DNA of 64,000 nucleotides, from NCBI GenBank assembly GCA_011524905.1, contig WTJI01000044.1:1-64000 (forward strand), given 5' to 3'. The position numbers were made by a program, and so were the translations under genes. Shown here piece after piece: positions 1 through 8,508 of this stretch; within the stretch, counting starts at the first letter, position 1, and each line of letters starts with the position of its first letter. The notes below the pieces were generated by a model, which searched no databases, had not been told where the DNA came from, and saw only the letters and a program-made list of their open reading frames with translations. The stretch comes from Flavobacteriales bacterium. GTDB taxonomy: Bacteria > Bacteroidota > Bacteroidia > Flavobacteriales > Flavobacteriaceae.

Positions 1-30
1 AAAAAGGGACTACATTTCTGTAATCCCTTT
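1..30 (-). terminator. Rho-independent terminator downstream of tRNA-Gln
   Basis: Minus strand reads AAAGGGATTACAGAAATGTAGTCCCTTTTT: stem GGGATTAC/GTAGTCCC (one wobble pair) followed by a T run, just 3' of the tRNA. Confidence 0.75.
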
Positions 31-39
31 GTTTACTTG

Positions 40-112
40 TTGGCCCACTAGGGCTCGAACCTAGACTCTTCTGAACCAAAATCAGACGTGTTGCCAGTTA
101 CACCATGGGCCA
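40..112 (-). tRNA. tRNA-Gln (anticodon TTG)
   Basis: Minus strand TGGCCCATGGTGTAACTGGCAACACGTCTGATTTTGGTTCAGAAGAGTCTAGGTTCGAGCCCTAGTGGGCCA(A): 7-bp acceptor stem TGGCCCA/TGGGCCA, anticodon loop TTTTGGT, T-arm GGTTCGAGCC; CCA not encoded. Confidence 0.93.
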
Positions 113-448
113 ATTGCGCTGCAAATGTAGTTCTAAAAATCAAATCGTCAAATATTTTTTACCAAAAAAGGGGTTAATCTACAGAGGTTTAACTTACCCC
201 ATTTCAAAAAAATACTGAACTTGGTATAACTTTAAATATTTTATTTTCCAGAGCTTTTGGTCAGGCATCTTCATATTAAACGCTGGGCTTTTTTTCAATT
301 TACCCCATCCACCAAAAATACATAGCTGCAAATTGGGTTTGATACCCATTGATAATGATGGGCGCATAAATAAAAAAGACAATTAATGTTTTCACAAATC
401 CATAAAAGCATAGCTGATTAATTATTACTTTCGCTCGAAAAGCAATTG

Positions 449-3400
449 ATGTCGGAAATAAACTACCATCGCTGGAACACTCTTTTTGGGTGGAGTCTGT
501 TTGCCATAGGACTTCTAACTTATGGTTTGACCGTGGAACCCACAGCAAGCTATTGGGACTGCGCAGAATATATTGCAACTTCAGCCAAATTGCAGATCGG
601 TCACCCGCCTGGAGCACCTTTGTTTCAAATGTTAGGTGCTTTTTTCGCCCTATTTGCTCCACAACCCGAACAAATTGCCCTTATGGTCAATTATATGTCC
701 GTTTTTTCATCGGCCTTCACCCTGTTATTTATGTTTTGGACGTTGACCCTACTACTCCGCAAATTACCAGTCTTCAAAACCATAACTACAAAAACAGACG
801 CCCTTCAATTTTTTGGTAGTGCTGCCATTGGTGTTTTGGCCTATTGCTTTTCGGATAGTTTTTGGTTCAATGCTGTTGAAGCTGAAGTCTATGCGATGGC
901 TACTTTTTTACTCTCCTTACTTTTTTGGTTGGGTTTGCGTTGGGAAAAAGACATGCATCAACCCAAGGGAGACCGCTGGTTAATTCTTATAGCATTTATC
1001 GTGGGACTTTCGTTTGGAGTTCATTTTATGGGCTTGTTGACACTCCCAGCCATTGGAATGCTTTATTATTTCAAGAATTACGAAAAGGTTACATTCAAAG
1101 GCTTTGTCCTTGCCAACCTAGTGTCTGTAGCCATCCTACTTTTTATCTTCAAATTACTACTCCCCTCTACGCTGGCCTTTTTTGGAAAAGCCGAGGTTTA
1201 TTTTGTCAATACCATAGGGCTGCCCTTCAATAGTGGCACCATTATAGCGGCTTTGTTGCTCATTTTTTTGTTTTACTACACATTGCGCTGGACTCGAAAG
1301 CAGGGTTATGTCCAACTCAATACAAGTTTGCTGTGTATTTTGTTTGTTTTGATTGGTTTTTCCTCATGGTTGATGATACCCATCCGATCACAAGCCAATA
1401 CGGTTATCAACGAAAATGCACCTGATAATGCACGAGCCTTATTGGCATATTACAATTTGGAGCAATACCCTGAAACCCATTTGTTTTACGGCCCTTTATT
1501 TTCAGACATCTATGCGGGCCAAGACACAACCGAGCCCTACAAAGATGGTAAACCCAAATACGAACGAAACGAAAAAACTGGTAAATATGTGATTGTTAAT
1601 CACTGGGAAAAGTCAGAAATCAATTCCAACGCGCAACACCGTGGTCTGCTTCCCAGGCTGTGGAGTCCTGAACATGCTGCAAACTACATCAATTTCACCC
1701 AACCACTTGATTTTCGATTGGCACCAGAATATCGCACCAACCAACAACTTCGTGACCGAGTGAATCAATTTCGAGAAGATGCTGCGGAGGGACTAATAAC
1801 CGGAGAAGAATACCACGATTTCTACAAAAAATTCAGTCCCTACTTAGAGATTGAAAAACCCTCTTTGCTGAGCAATATATTGTTTTTACTTGACTACCAG
1901 ATGAGCTACATGTATTGGCGCTATTTCCTGTGGAATTTTGTCGGTCGCCAAAACGACCTACAAGGTGATTACAGTATTCTCAAAGGAAACTGGATTAGCG
2001 GGATTCCGTTTGTCGATCAATTCTTTTTGGGGAATCAATCCCAGCTAGATGCTGATGCAAAAAATAACCGTGCACGGAATACCTACTTTTTCTTGCCCTT
2101 ATTGTTAGGCCTTTTTGGATTGTATTTCCTTTATCAACAGGATCCCAAACGCTTTTGGGTTCTATTGCTGTTTTTCCTTTTTACCGGCCTAGCGCTCAAA
2201 GTCTACCTCAACGAGCGACCCTTTGAACCGCGAGAAAGGGACTATGCCCTGGTAGGGTCGTTTTATGTTTTCGCCATTTGGATAGGTATGGGTGCCTATG
2301 CCTTTTCCCTTTGGGTTAGAAACCGATTTAACGCAAAGGCTTCTTTGGGAAGTTTGGTAATTTGTTTACTAGCCGTCCCTTTTTTGATGGCTTATCAAAA
2401 CTGGGATGATCACGACCGATCCAACCGCTACACGGCACAGTCCATCGCTAAATCTTACTTACAATCCGTTGAAAAAGACAAAGGCGCAATGATCTTTACT
2501 ATTGGAGACAATGACACTTTTGCCCTTTGGTATGCCCAAGAAATAGAAGGCTTTAGAACGGATGTCAAAACGATTAATACCAGCTTATTGGCTACAGATT
2601 GGTACATTGACCAAATGAAAAGAAAGACTTATGAAAGTGACCCCATCCCCTCCCAAATGAAGCATCCCGAATATGCCTATGGAATTCGTGATTATATAAA
2701 ATATGAACAATTACTCGATTCAGTGCGATGGGATATTAAAGATTTTATGGATTGGGTAGCCAGCGACAATGAAGCGACCAAATATAAAAGCTTACTCTTA
2801 CAATCAGAGGTAGACCCATCAATTTACCCTAAAAACACCCAAGAACTCATATTTTACCCTACGAATAAAATCCGAGTACCCGTAAACAAAGAAAATGTTC
2901 TGAAAAGTGGAGTCGTCAAAGCCAAAGATGCTGATCTCATTGTGCCCTACATTGATATTGATTTGCCCACTACCATTTTGACAAAAAATCAAATCATGAT
3001 GCTGGATATCTTGGCCAACAACGATTGGCAACGTCCTATTTATTTTACGGGTGGAAGCTATGAAGCGTCAGAATATATCTGGATGAAAGAATATTTACAG
3101 CTGGATGGTTTGGTGTATAAGTTGGTTCCCATTAAAACAGAGCTCAGTGCAGTCAATCCTTATCTGATGGGTCGTATCGATAGTGATAGAATGTATGATA
3201 TTGTTAAAAATTGGAGCTGGGGTAATTCCTATTTACCCAGTATCTATCACGATCCTGAAACCCGAAAAAATAGTATATCATTCCGCAGCAACATGGCGCG
3301 TTTGGCTGAACAGCTTATTGAAGAAGGGAAAAATGACAAAGCCATGGAAATCATTGACTTAGCCCTAGAAAAAATGCCTGTCGATTTTTATGGTTACTAC

Positions 3401-3988
3401 AGCCTGTTAGTACCTTTTATAGACGGTTATTATAAAATTGGAGCGCAGAAAAAAGGACAAGAGTTGGCAATAGAAGTCATGGACAAATATGCGGATCGAC
3501 TACAGTATTTTGCTTCTCTAAACCCCAATCAACAATATGCTATTGGAGAAGAAATCATTACAGAAATAGAACGTTATCGCACTTTGGTAGAGGCAGTATT
3601 GATTCACAACGATCAAGCCATTTTAGAGACGACACTGGATCAATTTATGAAAACTGCGAGGCCATTTATGTATCTCTATGGTGAATTTGATTTCTACACC
3701 CAATTAGAAGATGTCGTATTGGGCTACTATCAGGTTAATAAACCCCTGAAAGCAAGAATGTTGGCCAACGTCATTGCCGATGCCTACCGCTCACGTATGG
3801 AATTATACGGCCGTTTTCCCAAGGAAAGCCGATTACAAATCATGGATCGTATTAAAAATGGCATTTTAGACTACCGAAACTTTTTGGAATTGGTCAAATC
3901 CGAAGACAGTTTGAAATTCTACAGTCGCCTAGATTCTTTGTATCAAAACGCTATAAACGACTTAACAGAAGAGAACGTTACGGAATGA
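449..3988 (+). CDS. DUF2723 family membrane protein (protein O-mannosyltransferase-like)
   Basis: N-terminal motif TVEPTASYWDCAEYIATSAKLQIGHPPGAPLFQMLG typical of DUF2723, multiple TM segments, long soluble C-terminus. The track's start at 446 is TTG; ATG is at 449. Confidence 0.85.
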   Translation: MSEINYHRWNTLFGWSLFAIGLLTYGLTVEPTASYWDCAEYIATSAKLQIGHPPGAPLFQMLGAFFALFAPQPEQIALMVNYMSVFSSAFTLLFMFWTLTLLLRKLPVFKTITTKTDALQFFGSAAIGVLAYCFSDSFWFNAVEAEVYAMATFLLSLLFWLGLRWEKDMHQPKGDRWLILIAFIVGLSFGVHFMGLLTLPAIGMLYYFKNYEKVTFKGFVLANLVSVAILLFIFKLLLPSTLAFFGKAEVYFVNTIGLPFNSGTIIAALLLIFLFYYTLRWTRKQGYVQLNTSLLCILFVLIGFSSWLMIPIRSQANTVINENAPDNARALLAYYNLEQYPETHLFYGPLFSDIYAGQDTTEPYKDGKPKYERNEKTGKYVIVNHWEKSEINSNAQHRGLLPRLWSPEHAANYINFTQPLDFRLAPEYRTNQQLRDRVNQFREDAAEGLITGEEYHDFYKKFSPYLEIEKPSLLSNILFLLDYQMSYMYWRYFLWNFVGRQNDLQGDYSILKGNWISGIPFVDQFFLGNQSQLDADAKNNRARNTYFFLPLLLGLFGLYFLYQQDPKRFWVLLLFFLFTGLALKVYLNERPFEPRERDYALVGSFYVFAIWIGMGAYAFSLWVRNRFNAKASLGSLVICLLAVPFLMAYQNWDDHDRSNRYTAQSIAKSYLQSVEKDKGAMIFTIGDNDTFALWYAQEIEGFRTDVKTINTSLLATDWYIDQMKRKTYESDPIPSQMKHPEYAYGIRDYIKYEQLLDSVRWDIKDFMDWVASDNEATKYKSLLLQSEVDPSIYPKNTQELIFYPTNKIRVPVNKENVLKSGVVKAKDADLIVPYIDIDLPTTILTKNQIMMLDILANNDWQRPIYFTGGSYEASEYIWMKEYLQLDGLVYKLVPIKTELSAVNPYLMGRIDSDRMYDIVKNWSWGNSYLPSIYHDPETRKNSISFRSNMARLAEQLIEEGKNDKAMEIIDLALEKMPVDFYGYYSLLVPFIDGYYKIGAQKKGQELAIEVMDKYADRLQYFASLNPNQQYAIGEEIITEIERYRTLVEAVLIHNDQAILETTLDQFMKTARPFMYLYGEFDFYTQLEDVVLGYYQVNKPLKARMLANVIADAYRSRMELYGRFPKESRLQIMDRIKNGILDYRNFLELVKSEDSLKFYSRLDSLYQNAINDLTEENVTE

Positions 3989-4012
3989 CAGTTAAGAGAA
4001 AGGAAGAGGCAA

Positions 4013-4327
4013 TTATTTATGATCTTGCATGAGGCTGATGAGCGTATTTGCATCTTGCTCGCCACTTTGACGCCACAGCATTTCTCCTGATTTGTAGATC
4101 ATTAGCGTTGGAAGAACTTTAACTCGAAGGGCTTGGCAAAGCTTTTCATTTTTTTCCATATCAATTTTGATCACCTTACCACTATCCCCTACAGCTGCTG
4201 CTACGTCTTTGAGTACAGGGTGCATACTATGGGTGAGTTCATCGTCATTATCGAAAAAAAACAACAACAAAGGCTGATGGTCATCTATAAGTTCTCCAAA
4301 CTTTGACATAGCTTGCGTATTTAGCAT
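4013..4327 (-). CDS. thioredoxin-like family protein
   Basis: 104 aa; thioredoxin-like fold signatures (VIKIDMEKNEKLCQALRVKVLPTLMIYKSGEMLWRQSG) without a CxxC motif. Confidence 0.7.
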   Translation of the reverse strand: MLNTQAMSKFGELIDDHQPLLLFFFDNDDELTHSMHPVLKDVAAAVGDSGKVIKIDMEKNEKLCQALRVKVLPTLMIYKSGEMLWRQSGEQDANTLISLMQDHK

Positions 4328-4351
4328 TCAAACAAATGTAGGTTTTTTTGT

Positions 4352-5584
4352 TTAAACAGCAACTGGCTTACGTTTAAGCGTAATAAGTGAAATCTCGGGC
4401 CACATCCCAACACGACCTGGGTATGCCAAGTAGCCAAACCCACGATTTACATTAATGTATTGTTGCCCTTTATTGTATATGCCAGCCCATTGTTTATATC
4501 TCCACTTTACCGGACTCCACTTGATTATACCAGGTATGTCAATCCCAAATTGCATACCATGCGTATGCCCACTCAGAGTCAGGTGAAAAGGATAAGGATG
4601 GGGCAATACCTGAGCTTCCCAATGGGATGGGTCATGACTCAAAAGAATTTTAAAGGCATCTGGGGACACGCCATTTACAGCTTTTTCCAGGTCTCCAGCT
4701 TTCTTAAATCGACCTTTCCCCCAGTTTTCTACACCGACCAATACAATGTTTTCACCATCCTGCTCTATGGAACAGTTTTCATTAAGCAGCAAACGAAACC
4801 CCATTTCTTTTTGAAGTTGTTTCAAGTTTTCTAGATTTTGAACTTTATCTGCCTCGGTCTCCCAATATGCATAATCCCCATAATCATGGTTTCCCAAAAC
4901 TGAATAAACGCCATGTGGAGCGGACAACTTGGAAAAAATAGTACTGTAAGGAAGTAGCTCTTCAGTCTTGTTGTTTACAATATCACCTGTAAAAAGTATG
5001 ACATCTGCTTTTTGCTGGTTAATCAAATCAACCCCGTAGGCCACCTTTTTGGGATTGTCAAAGCTCCCAGAGTGTATGTCTGAAATCTGTGCCAAAGTGA
5101 ATCCATCAAATGCTTTGGGCAGATCATCGAAGGTCAATTCGTATTTTAAAACCTTATAGTTGTATTTACCTTTAAACATACCATACAGCAAAGCTGAAAA
5201 AGGAATGGCAGCCAAACCAATAGCTATTTGCGAAATGAACTTTCGCCTTTCGGGAAAAATTTGACCTGTTGATTCCGAAACAAAATAGCGGTAAATGGCA
5301 TGTGGGACTCGAATAATATCTTCCAAAAAAAGAAAAATGATTAAAAAACTCTGAAATAGAAACAACGAGAAAAACAAGCCAAGTGAATAACTCATGAAAT
5401 GAGAAAAACCCTTAGCACGATCATAAAAAAAGGCTTGCCAGTAGAATAAAAGTAGGATTACCAAAACAACTACTCCATAGATTATATGAAGGGATTTATT
5501 AGATGTTAGGGTTTTTATAGCCTGAAAAGCATACCATTGTATGAGGGCTGTAATAGAAAGGATGAATACCCAGCGAAGCAGCAT
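4352..5584 (-). CDS. metallophosphoesterase (membrane-anchored)
   Basis: N-terminal TM helices; ISDIHSGSFDN, LFTGDIVNN, VLGNHDYGDY and LSGHTHGMQ calcineurin-like phosphoesterase motifs. Confidence 0.9.
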   Translation of the reverse strand: MLLRWVFILSITALIQWYAFQAIKTLTSNKSLHIIYGVVVLVILLLFYWQAFFYDRAKGFSHFMSYSLGLFFSLFLFQSFLIIFLFLEDIIRVPHAIYRYFVSESTGQIFPERRKFISQIAIGLAAIPFSALLYGMFKGKYNYKVLKYELTFDDLPKAFDGFTLAQISDIHSGSFDNPKKVAYGVDLINQQKADVILFTGDIVNNKTEELLPYSTIFSKLSAPHGVYSVLGNHDYGDYAYWETEADKVQNLENLKQLQKEMGFRLLLNENCSIEQDGENIVLVGVENWGKGRFKKAGDLEKAVNGVSPDAFKILLSHDPSHWEAQVLPHPYPFHLTLSGHTHGMQFGIDIPGIIKWSPVKWRYKQWAGIYNKGQQYINVNRGFGYLAYPGRVGMWPEISLITLKRKPVAV

Positions 5585-5606
5585 AGCAATTTTTTGGCAA
5601 AGTTAA

Positions 5607-6923
5607 TTAATGGATTTTCTTTGCCAAATCCATAGCCTTTCTATCAGATAGGCTCGCAACAAAACAAGAGGCATTTAGTAAGGTTGCATATAGACTTTCT
5701 TCGACAAAGGGCGTTCCTTCTGGAATCAATTGCAACAATAATTTATCATAAGAATTGGCTTTTCCATGATAAGTTCTTGCAGCTGCCGTTACAAATACAT
5801 GAAGCAATTTTGACAGTACCTGATAGCCAAGAATTTCTTTCTCAACCACCTCATCCGATTGATAGACTTTATCCACACTGATGGCAATAATATCACTAAT
5901 CTGAGCTTGATAGCGGCACTTATCTAGCAAAGCTTGCCCATAGTTTCCATTTAAAATAGCTTCTTCATTTTCAAGAAATTGATGAAGTGCTTCCTGGATA
6001 AGGCTATTAATGGCCAAGGCCCGGAGGTAGCTCAAGCGCTGGGGTCGATTTTCTAAAGCAGCGTATTTTTTGGTATCGATATAATCCTGTACCAATTGTA
6101 CAAGATATTCCAAAGCGTAGGATTCAGGAATCCATCCTAAATTAATCCCATCTTCAAAATCGATAATAGTGTAACAAATGTCATCTGCTGCTTCAACAAG
6201 ATATGCCAAAGGATGGCGGATGAAATTACCCTTTTGTACCAAGCCCAATTCATTTGCTACTGCTGTAAACATGGCTTGGTCATATTGAAAATATCCAAAT
6301 TTTTTGTCAGCAACATGATTAGAAGGTCGGTGGGGTAGACTTCCTTTAGGGTATTTCATGTAGGCTCCCAGAGTAGCATAACTCAACCGCAAACCACCGG
6401 GGCTACCTGGCTGTGACTGACAGAGTATTTTGAAGCCATTGGCATTACCTTCGAACTGGCAAAGATCTTCGTATTCAGCAGCCGATAGCTTCTCTTTATA
6501 CAATTGTCCTTCGCCCTCCCTAAAATAATGTCCGATGGCTTTTTCGCCACTGTGACCAAAGGGAGGATTGCCGATGTCGTGAGCCAGAGCAGCAGCTGCT
6601 ACTATGGCACCAAAATCATTGGCTTGGTAGCCCAAACTAGCACCCAAATGGGGGTATTTTTCTAATAAAGCCTGACCGGCTAAACGTCCCAAACTACGGC
6701 CGACAACTGATACCTCAAGACTATGGGTCAAACGAGTATGAACAAAGTCTTTTTGGGAAAAAGGAATGACTTGTGTTTTATCTTGTAAACTTCTAAAAGC
6801 AGCCGAAAAAACAATTCGGTCATAATCAACTTCGAATCCTAATCGGGTATTGTCTTGCTCTTTGCGGAGACGCTTATGCTTGTCGCCATATCTTTTCAGT
6901 GATAAGAGGGTATCCCAACTCAT
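5607..6923 (-). CDS. dgt: deoxyguanosinetriphosphate triphosphohydrolase (dGTPase)
   Basis: RLRKEQDNTRLGFEVDYDRIVFSAAFRSLQDKTQVIP, TRLTHSLEVSVVGRSLG and LAHDIGNPPFGHSGE HD-domain dGTPase motifs. Confidence 0.92.
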   Translation of the reverse strand: MSWDTLLSLKRYGDKHKRLRKEQDNTRLGFEVDYDRIVFSAAFRSLQDKTQVIPFSQKDFVHTRLTHSLEVSVVGRSLGRLAGQALLEKYPHLGASLGYQANDFGAIVAAAALAHDIGNPPFGHSGEKAIGHYFREGEGQLYKEKLSAAEYEDLCQFEGNANGFKILCQSQPGSPGGLRLSYATLGAYMKYPKGSLPHRPSNHVADKKFGYFQYDQAMFTAVANELGLVQKGNFIRHPLAYLVEAADDICYTIIDFEDGINLGWIPESYALEYLVQLVQDYIDTKKYAALENRPQRLSYLRALAINSLIQEALHQFLENEEAILNGNYGQALLDKCRYQAQISDIIAISVDKVYQSDEVVEKEILGYQVLSKLLHVFVTAAARTYHGKANSYDKLLLQLIPEGTPFVEESLYATLLNASCFVASLSDRKAMDLAKKIH

Positions 6924-6988
6924 AGGGCAAATCTAATTCATTCGTCGCAAAGACTTGTGTTAAGACAAGGTTATTTCGATTTTTTAGC

Positions 6989-7038
6989 TTAACGGTTTAT
7001 TAGCTTTTGACAGTAGAAGACTTAACAATAACCTAAAA
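6989..7038 (+). promoter_or_regulatory. putative Pho-box-like direct-repeat array upstream of the lipoprotein gene
   Basis: 11-bp register: TTAACG (6989), TTAGCT (7000), CAGTAG (7011, degenerate), TTAACA (7022), CTAAAA (7033). Followed 20 bp later by TACATTTG (7059-7066). Confidence 0.45.
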
Positions 7039-7058
7039 AAAAGTGAAGATAAGCCCTA

Positions 7059-7066
7059 TACATTTG
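7059..7066 (+). promoter_or_regulatory. -7 promoter element (TAnnTTTG) for the lipoprotein gene
   Basis: TACATTTG matches the Bacteroidota -7 consensus; no -33 TTG at 17-23 bp, suggesting activator dependence. Confidence 0.5.
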
Positions 7067-7084
7067 TATAAAAATATGATTAAA

Positions 7085-8431
7085 ATGAAAAAATTAAAAG
7101 CACTTTTTATTAGCACATTCGTAGCAATTACTTTTAGTGCATGTTCTGAAGAAGAACCCATCATCGAATATGTAGAAGTACCAGGCGAAACAGTTACAGT
7201 CGTAGAAACTGTGGTAGAAACTGTTGTTGAAACACCAAATACCAATACAATTGGTTCTGATGGCGGCATTACCAAAATCACTGAAGACCAAACATGGTCA
7301 AATGATCAAATCCATATCATTCGTGGAAAAGTAGTCATCATGTCTGGTACTACCCTGACTGTCGAAGCAGGAGCAATTATCAAAGCTGGAGAAGGGCAAG
7401 ATAATGATGCTACTGCGTTGGTTGTTGCCAGAGGCGCAACCATCAATATGAATGGTACAGCAGACAACCCTATCATCATGACCGATATCAATGATAACAT
7501 AAATTACGGTTCACCATCTACCAATCGAAATGCATTGGATCGCGGTAAATGGGGTGGTTTAATCGTTTTGGGTAATGCAAAAATATCTGATGCTGTTGAC
7601 GAAAAATTGATAGAAGGTGTTTTGGCCATTGAAGGTGAAGACTGGAATTTCTATGGCGGATCTGATAATGAAGATAATTCTGGAAGTATCCAATATGTAT
7701 CTATTCGTCACTCTGGAACTCAAGTAGCTCCAGATGTTGAATTACAAGGCTTGACCCTTGGTGGTGTTGGTCGGGGTACTACTATTGAAAATATTGAAAT
7801 CGTTGCAAGTAAAGATGACGGTGTTGAATTTTTTGGCGGCACAGTCGATGTAACCAATCTTTTGGTCTGGAATCAGTTTGATGATGGTATCGATATTGAT
7901 ATGGCTTACAGTGGAACCATCAACAATGCTGTTGTTGAGTACGCTGCCGATTCTGATGGTGCTTTTGAAATTGATGGAGCCAAGGACATCAGCTATGAAG
8001 CGCAAAACACCATATCAGGATTGACTGTCTATGGTCGATATACTGATGAAGCTTCTGACAGCGACCAACTCGGGCGTGTTCGAGAAAATATTCAGATCAA
8101 AATGATGGATGTGCTTTACAAAGGAGCTGCTGCAGAGGCCTCAAAGTTTGAAAAATTTGGAGACAACAATGGTAACTATAAAAACATAACCACGCCACGT
8201 ACTTTTGGAACAGATCCCAACGGTTCAGAAGATATCATATTTAGTGATTTTTATTTCGATGGTGCATTTGTTCAAGCAACTTTGGTGGGACCCAATACCG
8301 AAAATTCTGATAGTGCTCGTGACATCAATAGTACTTTTGAAAACTGGGCTACTATTGGCACATCACCAGCGGCAGACCAAGGAGCTGATGAGTCTGTCTT
8401 TGCATGGACTTGGTGGGCTCAAAGCAACTAG
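7085..8431 (+). CDS. lipoprotein with predicted right-handed beta-helix fold
   Basis: MKKLKALFISTFVAITFSAC|SEEE lipobox plus acidic residues after Cys; repetitive beta-helix-like core (GGLIVLGNAKI, DDGVEFFGGTVDVTNLLVWNQFDDGIDID). Alternative ATG at 7076. Confidence 0.75.
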   Translation: MKKLKALFISTFVAITFSACSEEEPIIEYVEVPGETVTVVETVVETVVETPNTNTIGSDGGITKITEDQTWSNDQIHIIRGKVVIMSGTTLTVEAGAIIKAGEGQDNDATALVVARGATINMNGTADNPIIMTDINDNINYGSPSTNRNALDRGKWGGLIVLGNAKISDAVDEKLIEGVLAIEGEDWNFYGGSDNEDNSGSIQYVSIRHSGTQVAPDVELQGLTLGGVGRGTTIENIEIVASKDDGVEFFGGTVDVTNLLVWNQFDDGIDIDMAYSGTINNAVVEYAADSDGAFEIDGAKDISYEAQNTISGLTVYGRYTDEASDSDQLGRVRENIQIKMMDVLYKGAAAEASKFEKFGDNNGNYKNITTPRTFGTDPNGSEDIIFSDFYFDGAFVQATLVGPNTENSDSARDINSTFENWATIGTSPAADQGADESVFAWTWWAQSN

Positions 8432-8455
8432 TGCTTCTTAATCATATCTTAACAC

Positions 8456-8492
8456 AAGCGTTCGTTTCTATTTACATTGGAGGCGAACGCTT
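8456..8492 (+). terminator. stem-loop (terminator or attenuator) between the lipoprotein and TonB receptor genes
   Basis: Perfect 9-bp stem AAGCGTTCG (8456-8464) / CGAACGCTT (8484-8492) followed by TGTTTAATTT. Confidence 0.55.
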
Positions 8493-8508
8493 TGTTTAAT
8501 TTCGCGCC

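Noticed and set aside
300-662. Minus-strand ORF of 120 aa overlapping the DUF2723 start
   Set aside because: Mostly antisense to the DUF2723 coding sequence, low-complexity composition, no recognisable domain.
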